From: Bradyrhizobium hereditatis
Lineage (GTDB): Bacteria > Pseudomonadota > Alphaproteobacteria > Rhizobiales > Xanthobacteraceae
DNA: 64,000 bases
Assembly: GCF_020329435.1 (NCBI RefSeq)
Contig: NZ_JAGKJK010000004.1
Span: 1-64,000 of the forward strand
Reading direction: 5' to 3'
The number at the start of each line of letters is the position of its first letter. Within the stretch, counting starts at the first letter, position 1. Both the position numbers and the translations under genes were made by a program. The notes below the pieces were generated by a model. It ran no database searches. It was not told the DNA's origin and was given only the letters and a program-made list of their open reading frames with translations. This document shows positions 50,967-59,569 of the stretch, piece after piece.

Positions 50967-51740
50967 TCACGTCGACGCCGTCGTAACACCACCATCCACC
51001 ACGATGGTCTGGCCGGTCATGAAGGTGGAGGCATCGGAAGCGAGATAGGCCACTGCACCTGCGATTTCGTCGGGCTCGCCGATGCGGCGGAGCGGCGTGC
51101 CGGCGGTGCGGCGCTTCAGATTCTCCGGATCTTCCCACAGCGCGCGGGCGAAATCGGTTTTGACGAGGCCCGGCGCCACGCAATTGACACGGACGCCCTT
51201 CGGACCCCATTCGCCGGCCAGGCTGCGGCACAGCGCGAAATCCGCCGCCTTGGAGATGCCGTAGGCGCCGATCACGGTCGAGCCGCGCAGGCCGCCGATC
51301 GAGGAGATGATCACGACAGAGCCGTTGCCGCGCTCGGCCATCTGCGGGATCGCCAGCGCGCAGAGCCAAATGTTGCTCTTGACGTTGGAGCCCATGATCT
51401 TGTCGAAGGCCTCGTCCGTGATGTCGAGCAGCGGACCGTAATAGGGGTTCACCGCGGCGTTGCAGACGAGGATGTCGATCTTGCCGTAATGCTTCATCGT
51501 GCCCGCGATCAGCGCCTCGACTTCCTGGCGGCGCGAGATGTTGCAGGGGATCACATGGGCATCGCCGCCGGCCTTCTTGATGCCGTCAGCGACTTCATGG
51601 CAGGCGTCCGCCTTGCGGCTGGAGATCACGACTTTGGCGCCGAGCTTTGCGAGCAGCTCCGCCGAAGAGCGGCCGATGCCGCGGCTTGAGCCGGTGATCA
51701 CGGCGACTTTTCCGGTGAGATCGAACGGGGTGTTTTTCAT
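50967..51740 (-). CDS. Short-chain dehydrogenase/reductase
   Basis: 257-residue NAD(P)-dependent oxidoreductase of the classical SDR type. Cofactor motif TGSSRGIG (about 14-21), NAAVNPYYG, catalytic Ser in IISSIGG and YGISK with the Tyr and Lys. The start at 51740 gives MKNTPFDLTGKVAVITG. It lies last in the run of acyl-CoA genes; a 3-hydroxyacyl-CoA or glucose/ribitol-type substrate is possible but not shown. Confidence 0.9.
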   Translation of the reverse strand: MKNTPFDLTGKVAVITGSSRGIGRSSAELLAKLGAKVVISSRKADACHEVADGIKKAGGDAHVIPCNISRRQEVEALIAGTMKHYGKIDILVCNAAVNPYYGPLLDITDEAFDKIMGSNVKSNIWLCALAIPQMAERGNGSVVIISSIGGLRGSTVIGAYGISKAADFALCRSLAGEWGPKGVRVNCVAPGLVKTDFARALWEDPENLKRRTAGTPLRRIGEPDEIAGAVAYLASDASTFMTGQTIVVDGGVTTAST

Positions 51741-51784
51741 TGTTGTTGGCTCCCTAAAGTTTGCTGTTGACGAGCGCAAAGACT

Positions 51785-51898
51785 CGTCATGCCCGGGCTT
51801 GACCCGCCTGCGGGGCCGAAGCCCCTTCGGCGCGGCGAAGGCCCGGGCATCCATCTTTTCGAAGAGCGATGGATTGCCGGGTCAAGCCCGGCAATGAC
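51785..51898. repeat. Palindromic intergenic element
   Basis: Starts CGTCATGCCCGGGCTTGACC and ends CCGGGTCAAGCCCGGCAATG. Same family as 46329-46413 and 47872-47960. It lies between the SDR and the small acyl-CoA dehydrogenase gene. Confidence 0.8.
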
Positions 51899-51905
51899 AG
51901 TTCCG

Positions 51906-53045
51906 CTACACCAACCCGCCTTCCGCCACGCGGCGGAGGTGGTAGTCGGTGTCACCAAACGTATTCTCGATCATAGTCAGCCGCTTGAAGTAATGGCCGA
52001 TCTTGGCTTCCTGGGTCATGCCGATGCCGCCGTGAAGCTGAATCGACTGCTGGCCGATGAACTTGCCTGACTTGCCGATCTGCACCTTGGCGGCGGCGAC
52101 CGCGGTGGCGCGCTCTTTCGCGTTGTCGAAATCGGACGCCATGGTCGCGAACATCGACATGCTGCGGGCCTGCTCCAGCGCCACGAACATATCGGCGGCG
52201 CGGTGCTGCAGGGTCTGGAAGCTGCCGATCGGCACGCCGAACTGCTTGCGCGTCTTGAGATATTCGACGGTGGTCTTCAGCGATTCATCCATCGCGCCGA
52301 CCGCTTCGGCGCACATCGCGGTGCGGGCTTCGTCCACCACGCGCTCGATCAGCGGCAGGGCGTTCTCGGGATCGCCGATCGCGGCATCCGCCCCCACCTC
52401 GACGCCGGTGAAGGTGATATCCGCGGCATTCAGGCCGTCCTGGGTCGGATAGCCCTTGCGGGTGATGCCCTTGGCGTCAGCCGGCACGATGAATGCGCCG
52501 ATGCCGGTCTTGTCGTGCCGGCCGCCCTTGGTGCGCGCGGTGACGATCAGCGTGTCGGCGTTCTCGCCGTTGAGCACGACGAACTTTTCTCCGTCGATCA
52601 CCCAGCCGTCGCCCTTCTTCTTGGCCGTGGTGGTGACATCGCCGAGGTCGTAGCGCGAGTTCTTCTCGAGCTGCGCGAAAGCAAAGGTCTTGCTGCCGTC
52701 GATGATGCCGGGGATGTGCGCGGCCTTCTGCTCGGCCGAGCCGCCATGGCGCAGGAAGCCGCCGCCGATCACGACAGTCGCCAGATACGGCTCCAGCACC
52801 AGCGCCTTGCCGAGCGCTTCCATCACGATCATGGTCTCGACTGCGCCGGCACCAAAGCCGCCATCGGCTTCGGCGAACGGCAGGCCCAAGAGGCCCTGCT
52901 CGGCGAGCTTGCCCCAGACGGCCTTGCTCCAGCCGCCCTTCTCCTTCTGGTACTTCTTGCGCGCATCGAAATCGTAGGAGTCGGTCAACAGACCGTCGAT
53001 GCTTTCCTTGAGAAGCCGCTGCTCCTCGGTCAAATCAAAATCCAT
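51906..53045 (-). CDS. pimD: Acyl-CoA dehydrogenase, pimeloyl-CoA dehydrogenase small subunit-like
   Basis: FAD flavoprotein introducing the alpha-beta double bond into acyl-CoA, 379 residues. The N-terminal helical domain starts MDFDLTEEQRLLKESIDGLL; the middle domain has FVVLNGENADTLIVTARTKG and the C-terminal domain has QFGVPIGSFQTLQHRAADMF and QLHGGIGMTQE. It pairs with the larger dehydrogenase upstream, as PimC/PimD do in Rhodopseudomonas. The start at 53045 avoids a frame running through a palindromic repeat. Some middle-domain FAD contacts look weaker than in its partner. Confidence 0.85.
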   Translation of the reverse strand: MDFDLTEEQRLLKESIDGLLTDSYDFDARKKYQKEKGGWSKAVWGKLAEQGLLGLPFAEADGGFGAGAVETMIVMEALGKALVLEPYLATVVIGGGFLRHGGSAEQKAAHIPGIIDGSKTFAFAQLEKNSRYDLGDVTTTAKKKGDGWVIDGEKFVVLNGENADTLIVTARTKGGRHDKTGIGAFIVPADAKGITRKGYPTQDGLNAADITFTGVEVGADAAIGDPENALPLIERVVDEARTAMCAEAVGAMDESLKTTVEYLKTRKQFGVPIGSFQTLQHRAADMFVALEQARSMSMFATMASDFDNAKERATAVAAAKVQIGKSGKFIGQQSIQLHGGIGMTQEAKIGHYFKRLTMIENTFGDTDYHLRRVAEGGLV

Positions 53046-53071
53046 GTTCTTTTGCTCTCTCAAATCGAACC

Positions 53072-53155
53072 CGTAGGATGGGTAGAGCGAAGCGAAACCC
53101 ATCGCACTGTTCGGTCTTGCCTTGATGGGTATCGCTTCGCTCCACCCATCCTACG
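53072..53155. repeat. Long hairpin repeat between the two acyl-CoA dehydrogenase genes
   Basis: CGTAGGATGGGTAGAGCGAA and its near-complement TTCGCTCCACCCATCCTACG flank a short loop; the arms extend about 33 bases with a few mismatches. Repeats of this type are widespread in Bradyrhizobium. Confidence 0.85.
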
Positions 53156-53169
53156 AACTCTGTTTCAAC

Positions 53170-53297
53170 CTCGCCCCGCTTGCGGGGAGAGGTCGGCGCG
53201 GCGCCGGGTGAGGGGGTACAGGTCTCTCGACAATCATTGCTCTGAGAGAGGCCCCTCACCCCTGCCCTCTCCCGCGAAGAGCGGGGAGAGGGAGAGG
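53170..53297. repeat. G-rich palindromic repeat pair
   Basis: CTCGCCCCGCTTGCGGGGAG at one end and CCTCTCCCGCGAAGAGCGG near the other, with GGTGAGGGG and CCCCTCACC as complementary inner blocks. Same family as the elements at 1-600, 50809 and 56241. Confidence 0.75.
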
Positions 53298-53298
53298 A

Positions 53299-54489
53299 TC
53301 AAAGCCCCAGCACCGCCTTGGTGATGATGTTGCGCTGGATCTCGTTGGAGCCGCCGTAGATCGAGACCTTGCGGTTGTTGAAGTAGCTCGGCGCGATCTG
53401 GGCGGTCCAGTCCATGGTCTCGTTGGAGCCGTCATCGCCATGCACGTCGTAAGGCGCGGCGAATGGACCGATCACCTCCATCAAGAGCTCGGTGGTGGTC
53501 TGCTGGATTTCCGAGCCCTTGATCTTCAAGACCGAGGACGCCGGGTTGGGCTTGCCCTTGCCGTGCTTGCCTTCGTCGGCGACGACGCGGAGCTGCGTGA
53601 GTTCGAGCGCCTTCAGCTCGATCTCGCAGGCAGCTAACTTCTCGCGGAAGCCCGGGTCCTCGATGACAGGCCGGCCATTCTGTTCGACCTTGGAGGCCAG
53701 ATCCTTGATCCGGCGCAGACGCTCCTTGGAGACGCCGACGCGGGCGATGCCGGTGCGCTCATTGCCGAGCAGGAATTTTGCGTAGTCCCAGCCCTTGTTC
53801 TCCTCGCCGATCAGGTTCTCGACCGGCACCTCGACGTCGTCGAAGAAGACCTCATTGACCTCATGGCCGCCGTCGATGGTCTCGATCGGTCGCACGGTGA
53901 CGCCCTTCGACTTCATGCTGAAGACGATGAAGGAGATGCCCATCTGCTTCTTCGCGGTCGGGTCGGTGCGGCAGAGGCAGAAGATCATGTCGGCGTGCTG
54001 GGCGAGCGTGGTCCAGGTCTTCTGGCCGTTGATGATGTACTTGTCGCCCTTGCGCTCGGCCTTGGTCTTGAGCGAGGCGAGGTCCGATCCGGAGCCCGGT
54101 TCCGAGAAGCCCTGGCACCACCAGTCGTCGACATTGGCGATGCGCGGCAGATAGTATTTCTTCTGCGCTTCGTTGCCGAAGGTGTAGATGACGGGACCGA
54201 CCATGCTGACGCCGAAGGCGAGCGGCGCGGGCGCCGGATGCATCTGCAGCTCTTCGTTGAAGATGTAGTGCTGAACGGAGGTCCACCCCGTTCCGCCATA
54301 TTCCTTCGGCCAGTGCGAAACGCCCCACCCCTTCTTGTTGAGGATGCGCCACCAGGTGATCATCTCTTCCTTGGAAAGATGACGGCCCTCGACCATCTTG
54401 CGCCGAGTCTCCGGCGGCACGTTGTCCCGGAAGAAGGCCCTTACTTCTTCACGAAACGCGATTTCTTCCTTGCTGAACGCGAGATCCAT
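53299..54489 (-). CDS. pimC: Acyl-CoA dehydrogenase, pimeloyl-CoA dehydrogenase large subunit-like
   Basis: 396-residue acyl-CoA dehydrogenase. The N-terminus MDLAFSKEEIAFREEVRAFF, the middle WCQGFSEPGSGSDLASLKTK and QKTWTTLAQHADMIFCLCRT, and the C-terminal GNERTGIARVGVSKERLRRI and YGGSNEIQRNIITK are all classic family blocks. It is longer and more canonical than its partner. It lies 35 bp after the ligase gene, so the two are one transcript. Confidence 0.88.
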   Translation of the reverse strand: MDLAFSKEEIAFREEVRAFFRDNVPPETRRKMVEGRHLSKEEMITWWRILNKKGWGVSHWPKEYGGTGWTSVQHYIFNEELQMHPAPAPLAFGVSMVGPVIYTFGNEAQKKYYLPRIANVDDWWCQGFSEPGSGSDLASLKTKAERKGDKYIINGQKTWTTLAQHADMIFCLCRTDPTAKKQMGISFIVFSMKSKGVTVRPIETIDGGHEVNEVFFDDVEVPVENLIGEENKGWDYAKFLLGNERTGIARVGVSKERLRRIKDLASKVEQNGRPVIEDPGFREKLAACEIELKALELTQLRVVADEGKHGKGKPNPASSVLKIKGSEIQQTTTELLMEVIGPFAAPYDVHGDDGSNETMDWTAQIAPSYFNNRKVSIYGGSNEIQRNIITKAVLGL

Positions 54490-54524
54490 CGGATCCTCCT
54501 GTGAGCGAATGAATTACATTCCGG

Positions 54525-56201
54525 CTAAGCGACGTCTTTTTTGGTGTTGGCGGTGCGCGAAGGCTGTTGCTGCATGCGCAGCTCGTGACGCGATAGTTTT
54601 CCGACCGGCGTGCGCGGCAGCTCCTGGACGAATTCGACCGCGGCCGGAAGCTCGTGCTTGCCGAGCTTGCCGGTGAGGAATGCGCGCAACTCATCGACCG
54701 TGAACGGCTTGGCGCCATCGCGCAATTTGATGAAGGCCTTTGCGGCCTCGCCGCGATAGTCATCGGGGATGCCGATTACGATCACCTCCTGCACGGAAGG
54801 ATGCGTATAGATCGCCTGCTCGATCATCTGCGGATAGACGTTGAAACCGCCGGAGATGATCATGTCCTTCTTGCGGTCAACCAGATAGAAATAGCCGTCG
54901 GCGTCCATGTAGCCGATGTCGCCGGTAAGGAAACGGTCGCCGACGAAAGCCTCTGCGGTTTCCTTCGGCCGGTTCCAGTAGCCTTGTGTCACATTCGGAC
55001 CGCGGATGCGGATTTCGCCGGTCTCGCCCACTGGCAACACCTTGGTCGGGTCTTCCAGCGACACCACGTCCATCTCGATGCCCGGCAGCATCAGCCCGAT
55101 CGAGCCGGGCTTATCCGGCCCTTCCTTCGGGTGCGCCGTGCCGGGCGAGCAGGTCTCGGTCATGCCCCAGCCGCTCTTCAGCTTCATGCCGACCCTCTGC
55201 TCGAGAATCCGCGCGACCTCCACCGGCAGCGGCGCACCGCCGGAGCCAACACTGACCAGCGAGGACAAATCACGCTTGTCGAGATCGGGTAGTGCCGCGA
55301 TTGCGATCCACATGGTGGGGACGCCCGGGAAAGCGGTCGCGCGCTTGACCTCGATATCGCGCATCACTGCTTCGACGTCGAAGCGCTGATGCAGCGAAAT
55401 CAGATTGCCGCGCCGGATCGAGGACAGCAGCACCACCGTCAGCGCGTAGATATGAAATAGCGGCAGCACGCAGATCACGCGTTCGATCGCGTTGCGCTCG
55501 GCGCGGGACGGCCTGCCCCAGACGTCATAGATCGAGACCGCAGCGGTCAGGTTGCCGTGACTGAGCATCGCGCCCTTCGGCAGGCCGGTGGTGCCGCCGG
55601 TATATTGCAGGAGCGCGACGTCGTCTGCCGAGATCGCGGGCCATTGCGCCGGCCTAGCCGCACTATCGACGAACTGCCTGTAGGTGATGATCTGCGGATT
55701 ATCGGGCAGTGCTGTCTGTGGCGTGCCGACCTTGCCCCAATGATCGTCCTCGCAAACGATCAGGCGGTCGAGCAGGCCCCTATCGAGGAATTTCAGCGCG
55801 GTCGGCAACAGCGCCGAGAGATTGCTGGTGACCAGCACCCGCGCGCCGGAATCGGTGAGCTTATGCGAGAGCGCGATCTCGCCGTCGAGCGGCGACAGGT
55901 GCACGACGCGCGCGCCAGCCTTCAGCGCGCCGAAAAAATTAATGGGGTGATCGGGCGAATTGCCGAGAAACAGCGCGACCGAACTGTCCTTGCCGTAGCC
56001 GGCGCGCAGGAAGGCGCTGGCGGCGGTTTCCACCAATGCTTCTAGGTCGCTGTAGCTGATCGGCCGTTCCCGGAATTCGATCGCGGGGCGCGAGCCGAAC
56101 TCGGCGGCGGCTGTCGACAACAGATCCGGCAGCGTGCCGCGTTCGATCACATCGTCCCAGCGGACGCCTTGCGGATAGAACTGTTCGCCGGGGTAGGTCA
56201 T
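54525..56201 (-). CDS. pimA: Acyl-CoA ligase, dicarboxylate-CoA ligase (PimA)-like
   Basis: AMP-forming ligase activating a fatty or dicarboxylic acid with CoA, 558 residues. A3 P-loop LLQYTGGTTGLPKGA (about 198-212), A5 GWGMTETCSP, A7 FLTGDIGYMDADGYFYLVDR, A8 KKDMIISGGFNVYP and the catalytic Lys in RTPVGKLSRHELR near the C-terminus. Length and neighbours match PimA of Rhodopseudomonas palustris, which acts on C7-C14 dicarboxylic acids and fatty acids. Substrate assignment is by context. Confidence 0.88.
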   Translation of the reverse strand: MTYPGEQFYPQGVRWDDVIERGTLPDLLSTAAAEFGSRPAIEFRERPISYSDLEALVETAASAFLRAGYGKDSSVALFLGNSPDHPINFFGALKAGARVVHLSPLDGEIALSHKLTDSGARVLVTSNLSALLPTALKFLDRGLLDRLIVCEDDHWGKVGTPQTALPDNPQIITYRQFVDSAARPAQWPAISADDVALLQYTGGTTGLPKGAMLSHGNLTAAVSIYDVWGRPSRAERNAIERVICVLPLFHIYALTVVLLSSIRRGNLISLHQRFDVEAVMRDIEVKRATAFPGVPTMWIAIAALPDLDKRDLSSLVSVGSGGAPLPVEVARILEQRVGMKLKSGWGMTETCSPGTAHPKEGPDKPGSIGLMLPGIEMDVVSLEDPTKVLPVGETGEIRIRGPNVTQGYWNRPKETAEAFVGDRFLTGDIGYMDADGYFYLVDRKKDMIISGGFNVYPQMIEQAIYTHPSVQEVIVIGIPDDYRGEAAKAFIKLRDGAKPFTVDELRAFLTGKLGKHELPAAVEFVQELPRTPVGKLSRHELRMQQQPSRTANTKKDVA

Positions 56202-56240
56202 GGATGCCTCGTGACGAGTGAGGCAGGCACGAGCGGATGG

Positions 56241-56343
56241 GCTCCCCTCCCCCTTGCGGGGAGGGGTTGGGGGAGGGGGGCCACTCGGGCAGTCCCGACG
56301 CGGCCACCCCCCTCCCTAACCCTCCCTCGCAAGGGGGGAGGGA
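56241..56343. repeat. G-rich palindromic repeat pair
   Basis: GCTCCCCTCCCCCTTGCGGG, a GGGAGGGG block, then CCCCCCTCCCTAACCCTCCC and GGGGGGAGGG. It lies between pimF-like and pimA-like genes in one apparent operon. Confidence 0.8.
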
Positions 56344-56373
56344 ACGGAGAGATTGTGCCGATACTCGCCAAGA

Positions 56374-58470
56374 TCAAGCCGCTTTCGACTGCGCGGCGAG
56401 TGACGCAAACGTCTTGCCTTCCGCGGCGAGGCGCTTGAGCAGCGGCGCCGGTTCGAGCGAGGGATCGTTGGTTTCCTTGGCGTAATAGGAGAGACGGTCG
56501 GCGATGTGCTTGAGCCCAACCTGGTCGGCCCAGTACATCGGGCCGCCGCGGTAGATCGGCCAGCCATAGCCATAGAGCCAGATCACGTCGATATCGCTCG
56601 GACGCGCCGCGATGCCTTCTTCGAGGATGCGCGCACCCTCGTTGATCATCGGGTACATCATGCGCTCGAGGATTTCCTCGTCGCTGATGGCGCGGCGCTT
56701 CTTGCCGAGCTTCTGCAAAGTCTCCTCGATCAGCTTCTCGACCTCCGGATCCGGCAGCGGGGCGCGCGAGCCGCCTTCATATTTGTAGTAGCCCTTGCCG
56801 GTCTTCTGGCCAAAGCGGCCGGCTTCGCAGAGCGCATCCGCGATCTCCGACTTGATGCCGCGGTCCTTGCGCGAGCGCCAGCCGATGTCGAGGCCGGCGA
56901 GATCGCTCATCGCGAACGGCCCCATCGGCATGCCGAACTTGGTCACGACAGCGTCGACCTGCTGCGGCAGCGCGCCTTCGAACAGCAGCTTTTCGGACTG
57001 CTTGCCGCGCTGGGCGAGCATGCGGTTGCCGACAAAGCCGTCGCAGACGCCGACCACCGCCGGCACCTTGGCGATCTTGCGCGAGATCGCCACCGCGGTG
57101 GTGAGCGCATCCGGCGCGGTTTTCTCGGCGCGGACGATCTCGCACAGCTTCATGACGTTGGCGGGCGAGAAGAAGTGCATGCCGAGCACGTCCTGCGGAC
57201 GCTTGGTCTCCTTGGCGATCTCGTCGATGTTGAGATATGAGGTGTTGGAGGCGAGCACGGCGCCCGGCTTGGCGTACTGGTCGAGCTTGCCGAACACCTC
57301 CTTCTTCACCGCCATGGTTTCGAAGACAGCTTCGATCACCAGGTCAGCGTCCTTGACGTGCTCCAGGCCCACCTTGCCGTCGATCAGCGCCATGCGCTTG
57401 GCCGGCGCATCCGCCGGGATGCCGCCGCGCGCGGCGGTGGCTTCCCAGTTCTTCTGCATGATGCCCATGCCGCGCTTGAGCTGCTCCTCGCCGGTCTCGA
57501 TCAGCGTGACCGGGATACCGGCATTGGCAAAGGACATCGCGATGCCGCCGCCCATGGTGCCGGCACCGATGATGGCGACGCGGTCGACCTTGCGCGGCTT
57601 GGTGCCCTCGGGCACGCCGGCGATCTTGGAGGCCTCGCGCTCGGCAAAGAAGGCGTAGCGCTGCGCCTTGGACTGATCGCTGGCGACCAGCTTGAGAAAA
57701 CCTTCGCGCTCCTTCTTCAGACCTTCATCGAAAGGCAGCTCGATCGCAGCACGCACGGCGTCAGCGGCGGCAAACGGGGCTTCCAGGCCCCTCGCCTTCT
57801 TGGTCATCGCCGCGACTGCGTTGGTGAAGATCGAGATGTCAGCCTTGGCCGCTGCGAGCTTGGAATCGTCATCGCGTAGCTTGCGCAGCGGGCGCTTCTC
57901 GGCCAGCACCCTGCGGGCGAAGGCCTCGCCGCCCGACGCCGGTTCCTCGACGATCTCCTCGATCAGGCCGTTCTTGAGCGCGTCCGCCGCGCTGATTGGA
58001 TCGCCGCCGACGATCATCTTGACCGCGAGCTCGGGACCAACCGCACGCGGCAGCCGCTGGGTACCGCCGGCGCCCGGCAGAAGACCAAGCTTCACTTCGG
58101 GCAGACCGAGCTTCGCTTCCTTGACCGCCACGCGATAGTGGCATGCCAGCGCGACTTCGAGACCACCACCGAGCGCGGTGCCGTGAATGGCGGCAACGAT
58201 CGGCTTCGGCGAGTTCTCCATCAGCTCCAGCACCTCGGCGAGGCCCGGGGGCTTCGGCGGCTTGCCGAATTCGGTGATATCGGCGCCGGCGATGAAGGTG
58301 CGGCCGTCGCAGGTCAGAACGATCGCCTTCACTTCGGCGTCGGCAATCGCGCTCTTCATGCATTCGAAGATGCCGCCGCGCACCGCGGCGCTCAGCGCAT
58401 TGACGGGAGGACTGTTGACCGTGACGATGGCGATGACGTCTTGACGCTCGAGTTTTACCACTTCGCTCAC
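56374..58470 (-). CDS. pimF: Bifunctional enoyl-CoA hydratase / 3-hydroxyacyl-CoA dehydrogenase
   Basis: 698 residues carrying out the hydration and second oxidation of beta-oxidation. The N-terminal crotonase domain (about 1-190) has NSPPVNALSAAVRGG, TFIAGADITEFGKPP and HGTALGGGLEVALACHYRVA with KLGLLPGAGGTQRLPRAVG. The dehydrogenase domain (from about 295) has VAIIGAGTMGGGIAMSFANA, MHFFSPANVMKLCEIV and GVCDGFVGNRML. Isomerase activity is possible. It is the first gene of the minus-strand run, divergent from the IclR gene, and fits PimF. Confidence 0.92.
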   Translation of the reverse strand: MSEVVKLERQDVIAIVTVNSPPVNALSAAVRGGIFECMKSAIADAEVKAIVLTCDGRTFIAGADITEFGKPPKPPGLAEVLELMENSPKPIVAAIHGTALGGGLEVALACHYRVAVKEAKLGLPEVKLGLLPGAGGTQRLPRAVGPELAVKMIVGGDPISAADALKNGLIEEIVEEPASGGEAFARRVLAEKRPLRKLRDDDSKLAAAKADISIFTNAVAAMTKKARGLEAPFAAADAVRAAIELPFDEGLKKEREGFLKLVASDQSKAQRYAFFAEREASKIAGVPEGTKPRKVDRVAIIGAGTMGGGIAMSFANAGIPVTLIETGEEQLKRGMGIMQKNWEATAARGGIPADAPAKRMALIDGKVGLEHVKDADLVIEAVFETMAVKKEVFGKLDQYAKPGAVLASNTSYLNIDEIAKETKRPQDVLGMHFFSPANVMKLCEIVRAEKTAPDALTTAVAISRKIAKVPAVVGVCDGFVGNRMLAQRGKQSEKLLFEGALPQQVDAVVTKFGMPMGPFAMSDLAGLDIGWRSRKDRGIKSEIADALCEAGRFGQKTGKGYYKYEGGSRAPLPDPEVEKLIEETLQKLGKKRRAISDEEILERMMYPMINEGARILEEGIAARPSDIDVIWLYGYGWPIYRGGPMYWADQVGLKHIADRLSYYAKETNDPSLEPAPLLKRLAAEGKTFASLAAQSKAA

Positions 58471-58542
58471 GGGACTCTCCCTGGATTGCTTGTTCTTGGA
58501 TGCCGCTCAACTTGCGTTGAGTGGCTACGGGTCGTTTTCACC

Positions 58543-58561
58543 AATTTCGCAGTGCGAAATT
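58543..58561. promoter_or_regulatory. Perfect 19-bp palindrome, candidate IclR-family operator
   Basis: AATTTCGCAGTGCGAAATT: nine-base perfect arms around one central G. It lies midway in the 166-bp divergent gap, about 72 bp from the pimF start and 76 bp from the regulator start. IclR-family regulators typically bind such short palindromes next to their own gene. The assignment to this regulator is inferred from position. Confidence 0.65.
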
Positions 58562-58636
58562 TAATTCCACATCTTGACAGGGAGGGTTATTTTGAAGCAC
58601 GTCCCTTGTCAACGAGCTCATCAGCAGTAGCGGGCA

Positions 58637-59500
58637 ATGAAGCGTCAAGGGAAGAAAGTGGCGACTGATCGCAGCTTCGTCGTCGCGCTTTCCCGCGGTC
58701 TTGAAGTGTTACGCGCATTCCAACCCAACGACGGACTGCTGGGCAATCAAGAACTCGCTGCCCGCACCAAATTGCCGAAGCCAACCATTTCCCGGCTGAC
58801 CTATACCCTGACCAAGCTGGGCTATCTTACACCCGTTCCGCGTTTCGAGAAGTATCAGCTCGCGCCATCAGCCATGGCGCTGGGGTATGCCGCGCTCGCC
58901 AATCTCGGTGTTCGGCATTTGTCCGAACCTTACCGTGAACAATTGATGCGCGAGACCGGCGGCGCGGTCGCCGTCGGCGGACGCGACCGTCACAGCATGA
59001 TCTATTTCGGCCAGAGCCGTACCGGGCTACTCGGCATACAGCTCGACGTCGGTTCGCGCGTGCCGATCGCGACCACCGCGATGGGGCGTGCCTATATCTG
59101 GGCGCTGCCCGACGACGATCGCGCCACCTTGTTGCGCGAACTGCGCGATCATTACGGCAGCCGCTGGTCGCGGATGCGCGACGGCATCGAACGCGCCGGT
59201 GAAATGGTTGCGCGTTGCGGATTCACGATCTCGGCAGGCGAATGGCAGGAAGATGTGCACGCCGTGGGTGTGGCGCTGAAGCTCAACGACGGAACCGGAC
59301 CGTATGCCTTTAATTGCGGCGCGCCTGCTTTCCGCTTCACGGAAGATCGTTTGATCAACGACATTGGACCTCGTCTTGTGACGATGGTAAGGAGCATCGA
59401 GGCGGCGCTCGGCGGCGCGGCTCCGCAATTCAAAAAAGCAGAGAACAAGAAGTTGAAAGCAGGAGGAAAAGTTGCACGTTTGGCCGAGGGGATCGAATAG
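58637..59500 (+). CDS. IclR family transcriptional regulator
   Basis: 287 residues. The N-terminal winged helix (about 12-75) has SFVVALSRGLEVLRAFQPND and NQELAARTKLPKPTISRLTY as the recognition region. The effector domain runs from about 90 to 260 (GGRDRHSMIYFGQSRTGLLG, TTAMGRAYIWALPDDDRATL) and the C-terminus is Lys-rich. Members sense small acids; the divergent beta-oxidation genes and downstream transporter are the likely targets. The ATG at 58637 fits the family N-terminus with a basic lead (MKRQGKK). Confidence 0.92.
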   Translation: MKRQGKKVATDRSFVVALSRGLEVLRAFQPNDGLLGNQELAARTKLPKPTISRLTYTLTKLGYLTPVPRFEKYQLAPSAMALGYAALANLGVRHLSEPYREQLMRETGGAVAVGGRDRHSMIYFGQSRTGLLGIQLDVGSRVPIATTAMGRAYIWALPDDDRATLLRELRDHYGSRWSRMRDGIERAGEMVARCGFTISAGEWQEDVHAVGVALKLNDGTGPYAFNCGAPAFRFTEDRLINDIGPRLVTMVRSIEAALGGAAPQFKKAENKKLKAGGKVARLAEGIE

Positions 59501-59537
59501 CCTTCACCACGACCGGCAGAAAATCTCGCACGGTCAT

Positions 59538-59565
59538 TCCCGCTCCGTGATCAGGGCGAGCGGGA
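59538..59565. other. Stem-loop between the IclR gene and livG
   Basis: Perfect eight-base arms TCCCGCTC and GAGCGGGA around a 12-base loop, ending 4 bp before the livG ATG. It covers the expected ribosome site of livG, so it may lower translation or mark the end of the regulator transcript. No T-run. Confidence 0.45.
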
Positions 59566-59569
59566 CGCG

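Noticed and set aside
53299..58470. Fatty acid oxidation (fad) regulon under a FadR/TetR-type regulator
   Set aside because: The only regulator gene present is IclR-type, and the gene order fits pim better than fad.
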